The notes under the pieces were generated by a model that saw nothing but the letters and a program-made list of their open reading frames with translations, had not been told where the DNA came from and ran no database searches. Source: Candidatus Nealsoniibacteriota bacterium (GTDB taxonomy: Bacteria > Patescibacteriota > Minisyncoccia > Minisyncoccales > PWPS01). Taken from it: a DNA stretch of 12,106 nucleotides. The position numbers and the translations under genes are program-made. Location: positions 1-12,106 of the forward strand of contig PWII01000029.1 in the NCBI GenBank assembly GCA_003561025.1. The letters are read 5' to 3'. Shown one piece after another: positions 1 through 8,185 of the stretch (its first letter is position 1; every line of letters starts with the position of its first letter).

Positions 1-248
1 GGAAGATGATAATGGAGATAGGTGATGACGGCTGTGGTATCTCCAAAGAAGATCAGAAAAAGATATTTAAAAAGTTTTATCGTGCAGAGAATGCAAAAAA
101 TTTAAAGGCACATGGAACAGGGCTGGACCTTTACCTTATAAGGTCGATATTAAGCAGACTTGGAGGATCAATAAATATGAAGTCACCAAATTCAAAATTT
201 GGCAAGGGCACGGTATTTTTTGTTAATTTACCTCTTTTAAAAGAGTAG
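1..248 (+). CDS. Sensor histidine kinase, C-terminal ATPase end (5' truncated by window)
   Basis: This is the last 80 or so residues of a histidine kinase HATPase_c domain. The reading frame is open to the left edge (codon AAG at 3-5 precedes the first ATG at 6), so the real start lies outside the window. Visible ATP-lid motifs in order are the G1 box (GDDGCGI), the F box (IFKKFYR), and the G2 box (HGTGLDLYL), followed by the usual terminal strand (GKGTVFFVNLPL). By family knowledge this domain binds ATP and phosphorylates a conserved histidine in the preceding dimerisation domain, which is not visible. The G2 box is unusual: the second glycine of the normal GTGLGL is Asp. The gene ends 13 bases before the helicase gene and could share a transcript with it. 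Whether it is membrane bound, and its partner response regulator, cannot be seen. Confidence 0.88.
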   Translation, partial: KMIMEIGDDGCGISKEDQKKIFKKFYRAENAKNLKAHGTGLDLYLIRSILSRLGGSINMKSPNSKFGKGTVFFVNLPLLKE

Positions 249-261
249 ATTCCTTTAGATA

Positions 262-3200
262 ATGGATTTTAATGAGAGGTATAAAGGGTTAAATAAGAGG
301 CAAAAAGATGCGGTTGACTCTATAGAAGGACCGCTTCTTGTTATTGCAGGGCCGGGTTCTGGAAAAACAGAATTAATCGGTCTTCGGGCTGGAAATATCT
401 TAAAAAAAACAGACACGTTGCCGGAAAGTATTCTTTGTCTTACCTATACGGACACTGCTTGCGTTAATATGAGAGAGAGATTGGTTGATCTTATAGGAGA
501 CGACGGCTATAGGGTTTCGGTTCATACATTTCATAGTTTTTGCAAGAGTTTAATTGAAAAATATCCCGAGATTTTTTTTAAGGGTGCGGGATTTAAAGTG
601 ATTGATGAGATAACTAGAATAAAGATAATAAAAGGTATTTTAGAGAAATTAGAATATGATAATCCTTTTCAAAGTAGACACCCCTCCTTTGGCTTTACAT
701 ATCTAAAAGACATTATAAAGAACATTTCATATATCAAAGAGAGTGGTCTTAGTCCGGAAGAATTTAGAGAAATGGTCTATAAAAACAGTGAATTTCTTGA
801 AAAGACAGAAGGGCTTGTTGATGAGGTATTTAGCCAAAGAGTATCTAAAAAAATTTTCTTAGAGATCGAAAGAGTAATAGAAGAGTTTAGAAAAAGAGAC
901 AAAGCATTAATGAATCATGTTAAAAGCTTACCTTTTGTCTTGGCAGAGTCATTGGAAAAAGCAGTTAGAGACAGGGACACGAAAGAAGTAACAAGGTGGA
1001 AAAATGAAAATACTAAGCTATTTAATGGAAAGAGGGTGCTTAACGACTATTATGAAATTGAGAAGGTGAAAAACATGGTTTTTATCTATAAGGAGTATAA
1101 GAGCAAAATGTATGAAGAGGGTTATTATGACTTTCTTGATATGCTTCTTGACGTTGCAAAAGAGCTTGAACTAAATGAATCACTTAGGTCTGACTTGCAG
1201 GAAAGATATCTCTATTTTATGGTTGATGAATTTCAGGACACAAACGGAATTCAGATGAGAATTTTAAACAGCATCACTAAGGATGATATTGATAATAGTC
1301 CTAATTTTTGCGTAGTTGGAGATGACGACCAGGGAATTTACAGATTTCAAGGAGCAGAGATATCAAATATTTTGGATTTTAGAAAGAATTATCCGCTAGC
1401 CAAAATAGTTGTTCTTAATAAAAATTATCGATCTAAACAAAATATTATTAACTTGGGAAGGAAGATAATTCTAAAAGGTAAAGAAAGATTAGAAAACATT
1501 TTGCCAGAAGTTGACAAGACTCTCTTTTCCAAGGTTGGAGATGTTGGTGAAATATCTATTAAATTATTTAATACAAAGGAGGAGGAGTTTTCGTATATTT
1601 TCAAAAAAGTAGAGGAGAGAGCAAAGATAGTCAAAAATTTATCGGATATAGCCGTTATTGCCAGAACGCATAAATCACTAAAAGAGATTATCTCTTATTT
1701 TGATGATTCAAATTTTCCAATATATTGGGAAAGAAGAGAGGATGTTTTGAGTAAAAAGGAGATTCGGCAGATAATCTCTATTGCACAGTTTTCTTTTTAT
1801 CTTTTAAAAGAAGATGGCAAGAAAGCTTATGAGCTTTTTCCGGAAATATTGAGTTATCCCTTTTGGGAAGTTAAAAGAGAAAAGATATTTGATTTGGCGA
1901 AAAAGGCGTATAATCAAAAAAAGTCTTGGTTTGAGATTGCAAAAAAAGAAGATGATTTCTTAAAGATAACCGAGTTTTTGTATGACTTATCCTTACAATC
2001 AAGAAATAGCTCTCTTGAAGAGGTGATTGACACTATAATCGGCACAAGAAAAGATAAGATACGTAGTCCTTTTAAGAAATTCTATTTTTCAAAAGATAGA
2101 CTAGACCGAGAAAAGAAAGACTACTTAGCACTTCTTTCTGCATTAAAAACTTTTATTAGAGAGATAAGAAATTACAAAAAGGGAAGATTTTTGAAAGTAG
2201 AGGATATGATTGAGTTTCTTGATATTCGCAAGGAAAATAACATTAGAATTATAGACAATAATCCACTTATTACAGAAGAAGATGCTATTCTCTTTTCCAC
2301 TGCTCATGGAGTCAAGGGAAAGGAATTTGATTCTGTTTTTGTTTTGGATTGCCAACAAGACTCTTGGGGTAGGCTAAAAAAAGGAGATAAGATTAAACTT
2401 CCAAAAAACACTCCATTTAAAAGATCGGGAGAAAGCAGAGAAGATCAACTAAAATTATTTTATGTCGCGACGACAAGAGCAAAAAATTATCTCTCCTTAT
2501 CCTCTCACAAGAAGAAGGAGAGTGGAAGAGACTGCATACCTTTAGAATTTCTTACTGATTTTAGGGAGAAGGAAAAGAGCGTTAAGGTTGAGCCAAAAAA
2601 GATGGCTGCTCTGAGTAATTCATTTTATACGCCCCCCTACTATAAAAATGAAAAAAAGATATTGGCGCCACTTATCGAGAACTATAAACTGAGTGCAACG
2701 GGACTAAATAAGTTTTTAGATGTTAGTAAAAATGGACCACAAGTTTTTTTTGAAGAAAATATTCTTTCTTTCCCAAAAAGAAAAGAGCCTTCTCTTTCTT
2801 ATGGAACTGCAGTTCATAACTTGATAAACCATGCCTTTATTGAATTTAGAAGATCAAAAAAGGTAATGAGTTTTAAGAAGTTTTTTCAGATTTTTTCTTC
2901 TTATTTATTGGAAGAGCGTCTTTCTGAAGAAGAGATGAAAAAGCTTTTAAAAAGGGGAGAGAAAGCGCTTAAAATATTTTATAAAGAGAAAAAAAATATT
3001 TTTAAGCAAGATTGTGAGGTAGAGAGAAAGATAGACAAAAGCAAGGTGGGTAAAGTGGATATTGCCGGGAAGATAGATAAAATTGTAAAAAATAAAGATA
3101 GAATTAGTGTTTTTGACTTTAAGACCGGTAAAGCGCCAAAGAGCTGGAAGGGGGAAAACAATGAAGAGAAGATAAAGCTATGGAAATATAGAAATCAATT

Positions 3201-3480
3201 AATCTTCTACAAGATACTTATTGAAAATTCAAAAGAATTCAAGAAAAATTTTTTTGTAGATAAAGGAGTCTTGGAGTTTATTGAGCCTAACAAGAGAGGG
3301 GAGATAAGAGACCTTTATCTAGAAATAAAAAAGGAGGATGCAGACAGAATAAGAGAACTTATAGAAATTGTGGGTAAAAAAATAAGAGATATAGATTTTC
3401 CGGATACATCAAAGTATAAAAAAGGGGACTTGAGAAGTATTCAAGAATTTGAAGAAGATCTTCTTAATAGAAAAATATAG
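262..3480 (+). CDS. UvrD-family helicase fused to a C-terminal PD-(D/E)XK (RecB-like) nuclease
   Basis: A 1072-residue SF1A 3'-5' helicase-nuclease of the AddA/AdnA/RecB type, expected to unwind and resect DNA ends in the cytoplasm. All helicase motifs are present: Q motif around Q14, Walker A AGPGSGKT at 29-36, Walker B DEFQD at 322-326, motif III GDDDQGIYRFQG from 353, motif IV NYRS at 388-391, motif V HGVKGKE from 682, motif VI FYVATTRAK with R739. The C-terminal nuclease has GTAVH (H852), GKID (D939), DFK (D952, K954) and QLIFY (Q979, Y983), so its active site looks intact. It lacks the cysteines that build an Fe-S cluster in AddB-type nucleases; the equivalent of the usual N-terminal Cys-Pro is NGPQVFF. 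The ATG at 262 puts the Q motif at the right distance and has no clear Shine-Dalgarno. It ends with a one-base overlap on dinB, implying coupled translation. Exact orthology (AddA versus AdnA versus a lineage-specific fusion) is not settled. Confidence 0.93.
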   Translation: MDFNERYKGLNKRQKDAVDSIEGPLLVIAGPGSGKTELIGLRAGNILKKTDTLPESILCLTYTDTACVNMRERLVDLIGDDGYRVSVHTFHSFCKSLIEKYPEIFFKGAGFKVIDEITRIKIIKGILEKLEYDNPFQSRHPSFGFTYLKDIIKNISYIKESGLSPEEFREMVYKNSEFLEKTEGLVDEVFSQRVSKKIFLEIERVIEEFRKRDKALMNHVKSLPFVLAESLEKAVRDRDTKEVTRWKNENTKLFNGKRVLNDYYEIEKVKNMVFIYKEYKSKMYEEGYYDFLDMLLDVAKELELNESLRSDLQERYLYFMVDEFQDTNGIQMRILNSITKDDIDNSPNFCVVGDDDQGIYRFQGAEISNILDFRKNYPLAKIVVLNKNYRSKQNIINLGRKIILKGKERLENILPEVDKTLFSKVGDVGEISIKLFNTKEEEFSYIFKKVEERAKIVKNLSDIAVIARTHKSLKEIISYFDDSNFPIYWERREDVLSKKEIRQIISIAQFSFYLLKEDGKKAYELFPEILSYPFWEVKREKIFDLAKKAYNQKKSWFEIAKKEDDFLKITEFLYDLSLQSRNSSLEEVIDTIIGTRKDKIRSPFKKFYFSKDRLDREKKDYLALLSALKTFIREIRNYKKGRFLKVEDMIEFLDIRKENNIRIIDNNPLITEEDAILFSTAHGVKGKEFDSVFVLDCQQDSWGRLKKGDKIKLPKNTPFKRSGESREDQLKLFYVATTRAKNYLSLSSHKKKESGRDCIPLEFLTDFREKEKSVKVEPKKMAALSNSFYTPPYYKNEKKILAPLIENYKLSATGLNKFLDVSKNGPQVFFEENILSFPKRKEPSLSYGTAVHNLINHAFIEFRRSKKVMSFKKFFQIFSSYLLEERLSEEEMKKLLKRGEKALKIFYKEKKNIFKQDCEVERKIDKSKVGKVDIAGKIDKIVKNKDRISVFDFKTGKAPKSWKGENNEEKIKLWKYRNQLIFYKILIENSKEFKKNFFVDKGVLEFIEPNKRGEIRDLYLEIKKEDADRIRELIEIVGKKIRDIDFPDTSKYKKGDLRSIQEFEEDLLNRKI

Positions 3481-4532
3481 TGAAAAATATAGAAAAAAAG
3501 AGAATAATTCTTCATCTGGATATGGATTATTTTTTTGCTCAAATAGAAGAGCGAGAAAATCCTCACTTTAAGGGCAAGCCTCTCGTTGTTGGGGCGGATC
3601 CAAAAAAAGGAAAGGGAAGAGGGGTTGTCTCTACTTGCAATTATGAGGCGCGGGAATACGGCATTAGGTCGGGGATGGCTATATCAAGAGCTTATAGTCT
3701 TTGCCCTACTGCAATTTTTTTGCCAGTAAATATGAGTCTTTATAAGAGAATCTCTATTTCAGTTTTTAAAATTATAAAAAAAAGTTTTTCAAAGTATGAA
3801 AAAGTATCCCTTGATGAAGCCTATATTGATATTACTGAAAAGGTGAATAATTTTAAGAGTGCTGAAATAAAAGGCGATACTTTGCGAGACGAAATATATA
3901 AAAGAGAGAAGCTAAGATCCAGTGTTGGTATTTCGGGAAACAAGATGATGGCTAAGATAGCTTGCGAACTTGCAAAACCGAATGGAATTAAAGTTATTTT
4001 GCCAAAAAATTCTAAAAAAATTATCTCAAAGATGGGGGTAGAGGTTGTTCCCGGAATTGGGCCCAAGACAAAAAAAATTATCGGAAGAAAATTAGATAAA
4101 AAAGAGCCACGAGTAAAAGACGCCAATACTCTCTCTAAAAGAGAGTTAAAAGAGATGCTTGGCAAAAGAGGTGAAGACTTTTATTGTATGTTTCGTGGAA
4201 TTGATCATTCTCCCGTTGAAGAGAAGAGAGAGATAAAATCAATTGGAAGAGAACACACTTTTCAAGAAGACACAAGAGATTCGGCAAAAATTATAGAGAC
4301 TTTCAAAAAAATAGTTAATGAAGTCTTTGAAGAAGCAAAGAATAAAAAGATAAAAGGGATAACCGTTGTTTGTCGTTTTGAAGATTTTCAGACGCGGACA
4401 AGACAGATATCCTTTGACGCTAAAAGATATGATAATGATTTTTACTATAAAAAAGGTATTTCTCTGCTTTTGGGGCTTTTAACAGAGAATAATAAAAAAA
4501 TTAGGCTTGTCGGCTTTCGTGTAAGGGTTTAA
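3480..4532 (+). CDS. dinB: DNA polymerase IV (Y-family translesion polymerase)
   Basis: A 350-residue Y-family polymerase that copies past damaged bases. Motif I HLDMDYFFAQIEE gives metal ligand D14 and predicted steric gate F19; the form DMDYFF resembles archaeal Dpo4/Dbh more than the DMDAFF of Escherichia coli. The second catalytic motif is SLDEAYID with D112 and E113. A helix-hairpin-helix thumb motif (VPGIGPKTKKI) lies near 190-200 and a little-finger domain follows from about 250 to the end. The start is GTG at 3480, sharing its G with the TAG of the upstream helicase gene; the first internal ATG (M15) would remove D14, so GTG is the right start. The protein stops at RLVGFRVRV, right after the little finger, with no obvious C-terminal clamp-binding peptide. 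It is apparently translationally coupled to the helicase-nuclease. Confidence 0.95.
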   Translation: MKNIEKKRIILHLDMDYFFAQIEERENPHFKGKPLVVGADPKKGKGRGVVSTCNYEAREYGIRSGMAISRAYSLCPTAIFLPVNMSLYKRISISVFKIIKKSFSKYEKVSLDEAYIDITEKVNNFKSAEIKGDTLRDEIYKREKLRSSVGISGNKMMAKIACELAKPNGIKVILPKNSKKIISKMGVEVVPGIGPKTKKIIGRKLDKKEPRVKDANTLSKRELKEMLGKRGEDFYCMFRGIDHSPVEEKREIKSIGREHTFQEDTRDSAKIIETFKKIVNEVFEEAKNKKIKGITVVCRFEDFQTRTRQISFDAKRYDNDFYYKKGISLLLGLLTENNKKIRLVGFRVRV

Positions 4533-4540
4533 GAGAGAGG

Positions 4541-4569
4541 TGGACTTAATTTTTAAAAAATGTTAGAAG
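4541..4569 (+). promoter_or_regulatory. Predicted sigma-70 type promoter for xseAB
   Basis: A -35-like TGGACT (4541-4546, four of six consensus bases) lies 17 bases before TAGAAG (4564-4569), which is preceded by the extended -10 dinucleotide TG at 4561-4562. It begins nine bases after the dinB stop and 36 bases separate it from the xseA ATG. A very similar TGTTAGAA element occurs upstream of the SPFH gene at 10970, which strengthens the call. Confidence 0.5.
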
Positions 4570-4605
4570 TCATCTAAAAGAGAGAGTAATAATAAAGATA
4601 AAAAA

Positions 4606-5892
4606 ATGAGTGGTAGAGAATTTAATTTTGAAAACCCAATAACTGTATCGGATTATATATCTGTAGTTAATGGCATTTTAAAAAAATTGGAGGTTAAGAT
4701 TATTGGTGAAGTTTCTGAGCTCAAGAGAGCAGCGAGTGGCCACCTCTACTTTTCTTTAAAAGATGAAAAATCGGGTGATATAATAAATTGTGCTATATGG
4801 AGTTCAATATATAGAATGTGTGGAGTTAAAATTGAGGATGGAATGCAGGTTATCGTTTCGGGAAGTGCGGATATCTATAGAGCAAGAGGAAGCTTAACGT
4901 TTAAAGTAAAAACAGTGGAGCTTGTCGGGGAAGGGAAGTTGAGGCTTGCGTATGAGAAATTAAAAAAGAAGCTAACTAAAGAAGGTATTTTTGATGAAAG
5001 CAGAAAAAGAAAGATACCCTTGTTCCCAAAGAAGATAGGGGTGGTAACTTCTATAAAAGGAGCGGCAATACATGATTTTACCAATAACTTGGAAAAAGTT
5101 GGTTTAAAGGTTTGTCTATGCGATTCACGCGTAGAAGGGCAAGAGGCGGTTAGAGATCTCTTGAATGCGGTAAAGACGATGAAGAAGAGAGATATAGATG
5201 TTTTGGTTATTATTCGTGGGGGAGGGTCATTGCAGTCATTGCTTGCCTTTGATAATGAAATGCTTGTTTATGAGATTGTAAATTTCCCAGTACCGGTTGT
5301 AGCGGGAATAGGACATCATGAAGATGTTACGCTTGCTGCTCTTGCGGCGGACAAGACATTGTCAACTCCAACTGCTGCAGCAAGTTATTTAATGAGAGGT
5401 TACAAAAGAGCAAGAGATGTTCTTGGTCGTTATCAAAAAAATATAGAGATCTCTTATGAAAGGATTATTGGGAAAAAAAGAGAGAGTATAAATATATTTT
5501 TTGATAAGATTTCCGAATTTTTTGGAATTATTTTTAGGAAATATGAGGATAACCAGAACAAGATTCAGAAGAATGTTCAAAAATCTATCTTTTTGACTTA
5601 TCAAAAAAAAGAGAGAGTCAGCTCCCTTAAGAAAAATATACTTTATAACTTTAAGAACCAGATAAGACAAAAGAGAGATGAGCTTAACCTGTTTTTGCAG
5701 ATAGTCAAAGCCAATGACCCGCAAAAGCAACTTAATCTTGGTTATGCTATAATTAAAAAAGATGATAAGATAGTTAAGTCCATTAGAGAATTAAAAAAGG
5801 AAGAGACAATAGAGACATTTTTCTTTGATGGAACAGTATCTTCAAAGGTAAAAAGTATTAAAAAAATAATAAAAGATGGCTCAAAAAAATAA
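4606..5892 (+). CDS. xseA: Exodeoxyribonuclease VII large subunit
   Basis: A 428-residue catalytic subunit of ExoVII, which degrades single-stranded DNA from both ends to short oligonucleotides and needs XseB. The N-terminal OB-fold spans about 12-107 (includes GEVSELKRAASGHLYFSLKD). The catalytic domain begins with GVVTSIKGAAIHDF (145-158, D157), followed by RGGGS (204-208) and a GHHED motif (236-240) that replaces the usual GHExD. The residues I recall as essential in the E. coli enzyme (Asp155, Arg205, His238, Asp241) appear matched by D157, R204, H237 and D240. Between about 265 and 365 is a long helical region expected to bind XseB along a coiled coil, then a small C-terminal beta part (NLGYAIIKKDDKIV). 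The ATG at 4606 follows an A-rich leader without Shine-Dalgarno. It overlaps xseB by 17 bases. Confidence 0.94.
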   Translation: MSGREFNFENPITVSDYISVVNGILKKLEVKIIGEVSELKRAASGHLYFSLKDEKSGDIINCAIWSSIYRMCGVKIEDGMQVIVSGSADIYRARGSLTFKVKTVELVGEGKLRLAYEKLKKKLTKEGIFDESRKRKIPLFPKKIGVVTSIKGAAIHDFTNNLEKVGLKVCLCDSRVEGQEAVRDLLNAVKTMKKRDIDVLVIIRGGGSLQSLLAFDNEMLVYEIVNFPVPVVAGIGHHEDVTLAALAADKTLSTPTAAASYLMRGYKRARDVLGRYQKNIEISYERIIGKKRESINIFFDKISEFFGIIFRKYEDNQNKIQKNVQKSIFLTYQKKERVSSLKKNILYNFKNQIRQKRDELNLFLQIVKANDPQKQLNLGYAIIKKDDKIVKSIRELKKEETIETFFFDGTVSSKVKSIKKIIKDGSKK

Positions 5893-6103
5893 TTTAAGTG
5901 AGAATTTAAAAAAGTTAGCAGATATCTCCAGCTGGTTTGAGGAGAGAGATGATGTTGATTTGGAGGAGGGATTGAAAAAAGTTAAAGATGCGGCAAAAAT
6001 AATTAAGGACAGCAAAAAGCGCCTAATTGAAATTGAAAATGAGTTTGAGGAGATAAAAAAGGAAATTGAAGAAGAAGATGATGAGTTGAGTTATGAAGAT
6101 TAA
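5876..6103 (+). CDS. xseB: Exodeoxyribonuclease VII small subunit
   Basis: A 75-residue helical-hairpin protein, a typical length for XseB, which binds the XseA coiled coil in several copies and is needed for ExoVII activity. Visible features are the N-terminal pattern LSENLKKLADISSWFEE, the short turn with DVDLEEGLKKV (matching the family's 'sLEEsL' signature) and a second helix with KRLIEIENEFEEIKKE. The tail (66-75) is strongly acidic. The ATG at 5876 lies inside the last codons of xseA in another frame, a 17-base overlap that makes coupled translation and fixed stoichiometry likely. Position right after xseA is strong support, since the sequence alone is short and low in complexity. Confidence 0.9.
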   Translation: MAQKNNLSENLKKLADISSWFEERDDVDLEEGLKKVKDAAKIIKDSKKRLIEIENEFEEIKKEIEEEDDELSYED

Positions 6104-6121
6104 TTTTTTTCTGGACTATCA

Positions 6122-6127
6122 TATAAT
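6122..6127 (+). promoter_or_regulatory. Possible -10 element for the short helicase gene
   Basis: A perfect TATAAT lies in the 72-base gap between xseB and the short UvrD gene, 48 bases before the ATG. No good -35 is seen at 16-18 bases upstream (only AT-rich sequence), and there is no TG extension, so this is weaker than the other predicted promoters here. Confidence 0.35.
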
Positions 6128-6175
6128 ACTCAAAAAAAGAAGCTGATTAGAAGCAAGTGACACTACTTTGAATTT

Positions 6176-8092
6176 ATGGCTAATTACAAAAAAGAGCTGA
6201 GCAAAGATCAGCTCAACGTTGTTTATAATGGCGAAGGATACTCTCTTGTCTTAAGTGGCCCCGGGTCGGGAAAGACGAGAACTCTTGTTTACAGAACAGC
6301 TTTTTTGATTGAGAAAGGGGTGCCTGCTTCAAAAATCCTACTTCTTACTTTCACAAAAAAGGCTAGTAACGAGATGAATTCTCGTATTTTTGATATTGTA
6401 GAAAGAGAGCAGAGAGATATTTGGGGAGGAACATTTCATCATATTGGAAATATTATCTTAAAGAATTATGCAAGAAGAATAGGTTATGCACCTAAATTTA
6501 CTATTATCGATGAAGAAGACTCTAGAAATTTGATATCACTTATACTAAAAGAAAAAAAGGAGAAGGGGGTGCCAAAAGCGCCTGTTATAAAGAAAATTGT
6601 ATCTCTTTCTGTAAATTCAAAAAAAAGCTTGGAAGAGATAACAGGTAGGCATTTTCCATATATAAACGAAGATATGATTTCTATTATCGAGGAGGTTGAA
6701 AAAGAGTATCAAAACAGGAAAAGAGAGGGGAATGTGATGGACTTTGACGACCTTCTCTTTAATTGGGATAAGATTCTTTCTTTTAATGATATCAGGAAAG
6801 AGCTTTCTTCAAGTTTTTCCTATATCTTAATTGATGAGTATCAAGACACAAATACTATCCAAGATATGATTGCAAGAAAGATGAGCAGTGAAAATAATAA
6901 TCTTCTAGCGGTAGGTGATGATGCACAAAGTATCTATTCTTTTCGTGGGGCAAATATAGAAAATATTCTTAATTTTTCCAAAAATTATTCAAACGCAAAA
7001 ATATTTAGATTAGAGGAGAATTATAGAAGCACTTGTGAAATATTAAGTGTTGCAAATAATGTGATACAAAATAATCAAAATAGACTTGAAAAAAGATTAA
7101 AAAGCACGAGAAGTGGTGAAAAACCGATCGTTTATCCTTGCTCAAATTCTTTTAATCAAGCAAAATATATTGCCGACTATATTGAGAAGGAGGGTAATTA
7201 TTCAAAAACAGCCGTTCTTTTTAGAGCTCACTTTCATTCAGTGGAAATTGAGATGGAGCTTATAAAGAGAAGAATACCTTATCTGCTGAGAGGAGGTGTT
7301 CGTTTTTTTGAACAATCTCATGTCAAAGATTTAATCGCTTTTCTTAAGATATTGAACAATTATTATGATGAAGTTTCATGGTATAGAATTCTTACAAGAA
7401 AGGAGGGGATTGGTGATACTTATGCACGTAAAATTACCAAAAAAATATTGGGAATTGAAAACATGGTCTCTCTTCTTAGAGAAAGGGATAAGATTTTTTT
7501 ATTACTTTCATCAAAAAAGGCAAAAGAGAGTCTTTCCGAGATTTTTTCTTTACTTGGAAAGGCCCTTAATAAAGAGACTGAAAAGGCTATAGATATCTTT
7601 ATGCAGGATTTTTATAACGAATACCTTAATCTTTCTTTTGATAATGCTACAGAAAGGAGAGGGGATTTGAAAAAGATAAAAGAGATTTCCGGCAGGTATG
7701 AAGGCGTAGATGATATGTTTGCAGAATTTGCACTGAGTGAAAATTATGAAAGTGATTTACCAAAAAAAGATGCAGTTGTATTGAGTACAATTCATCAAGC
7801 AAAAGGGTTGGAATGGGATAATGTCTTCATTATATCACTCAAAGAAGGTGACTTTCCTCACAGTCTTTCACTAGAAGAAGAATTAATAGAGGAAGAGAGA
7901 AGACTATTTTATGTCGCCGTTACAAGGGCTAAAAAAAGGCTCTTTCTTCTTTATCCACTCTATAATCATCATAAGAGAGAGCACTCTAATCCATCAAGAT
8001 TTTTGAGAGAAGCAGAGAATATAGAAATAAACACCAATAACGACATAGAGATTGATTTTTGTGATGATGAGTGGGAAACATTCGGCTCTTAA
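6176..8092 (+). CDS. UvrD/PcrA-type SF1A DNA helicase, short form
   Basis: A 638-residue 3'-5' DNA helicase. Motifs: Q motif (LSKDQLNVV, Q12), Walker A SGPGSGKT (27-34), motif Ia LTFTKKASNEM, Walker B DEYQD (220-224), motif III GDDAQSIYSFRG (from 247), motif IV NYRST (Y283, R284), motif V HQAKGLEWD (540-548), motif VI FYVAVTRAKKR (R584). UvrD and PcrA are usually about 720 residues; this one stops soon after motif VI and ends in a short acidic tail, so the C-terminal Tudor-like part used for RNA polymerase contact in UvrD/PcrA seems absent. It has no nuclease domain, unlike the paralogue at 262-3480. Possible roles are mismatch or excision repair, removal of recombinase, or partnering the nuclease at 9340. 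The ATG at 6176 has no Shine-Dalgarno but places the Q motif correctly. The gene is followed by a GC-rich hairpin. Confidence 0.93.
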   Translation: MANYKKELSKDQLNVVYNGEGYSLVLSGPGSGKTRTLVYRTAFLIEKGVPASKILLLTFTKKASNEMNSRIFDIVEREQRDIWGGTFHHIGNIILKNYARRIGYAPKFTIIDEEDSRNLISLILKEKKEKGVPKAPVIKKIVSLSVNSKKSLEEITGRHFPYINEDMISIIEEVEKEYQNRKREGNVMDFDDLLFNWDKILSFNDIRKELSSSFSYILIDEYQDTNTIQDMIARKMSSENNNLLAVGDDAQSIYSFRGANIENILNFSKNYSNAKIFRLEENYRSTCEILSVANNVIQNNQNRLEKRLKSTRSGEKPIVYPCSNSFNQAKYIADYIEKEGNYSKTAVLFRAHFHSVEIEMELIKRRIPYLLRGGVRFFEQSHVKDLIAFLKILNNYYDEVSWYRILTRKEGIGDTYARKITKKILGIENMVSLLRERDKIFLLLSSKKAKESLSEIFSLLGKALNKETEKAIDIFMQDFYNEYLNLSFDNATERRGDLKKIKEISGRYEGVDDMFAEFALSENYESDLPKKDAVVLSTIHQAKGLEWDNVFIISLKEGDFPHSLSLEEELIEEERRLFYVAVTRAKKRLFLLYPLYNHHKREHSNPSRFLREAENIEINTNNDIEIDFCDDEWETFGS

Positions 8093-8100
8093 GCCAGCTT

Positions 8101-8122
8101 TGCAGGGGTTTTAGCCCCTGCA
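8101..8122 (+). terminator. Perfect GC-rich hairpin, probable transcription terminator
   Basis: TGCAGGGG (8101-8108) pairs perfectly with CCCCTGCA (8115-8122) across a six-base loop, eight bases after the stop of the short helicase gene. It is the most GC-rich feature in the region. The downstream sequence (TAGTCTTTGCATTTTATATTT) is T-rich but lacks a tight T run, so termination may be imperfect or need a factor. A promoter for the next gene begins directly after it. Confidence 0.55.
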
Positions 8123-8127
8123 TAGTC

Positions 8128-8156
8128 TTTGCATTTTATATTTACTCTGTTATACT
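8128..8156 (+). promoter_or_regulatory. Predicted promoter for the 8186-9166 envelope gene pair
   Basis: TTTGCA (8128-8133, four of six -35 consensus bases) is separated by 17 bases from TATACT (8151-8156, five of six), which carries an extended -10 TG at 8148-8149. The ATG at 8186 is 29 bases beyond the -10, predicting a short leader of about 20-25 bases. Its place just after the hairpin at 8101 supports a new transcription unit. Confidence 0.6.
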
Positions 8157-8185
8157 TACATTGAAGCTTAATAATTATTGATAAG

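Noticed and set aside
4129..4146. ACTCTC/GAGAGT inverted repeat inside dinB
   Set aside because: It follows from ordinary codons (ACT CTC and GAG AGT in another frame) in a genome full of AGA and GAG codons; no sign of a regulatory site.
3821..4165. Minus-strand open frame opposite dinB
   Set aside because: Antisense shadow of a confirmed polymerase gene with the same low-complexity Phe/Leu/Ser composition; no start signal or neighbour support.
4531..5620. Recurrent AGAGAGAG octamers as a Chi-like recombination signal
   Set aside because: Most copies are Arg-Glu codon runs (AGA GAG) in coding sequence. Without a genome-wide count of over-representation and strand bias there is no support.
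7365..7592. Second plus-strand frame inside the short helicase gene
   Set aside because: Out of frame with an intact helicase and without any family motif; its basic, aromatic composition is what a shifted reading of this sequence gives.
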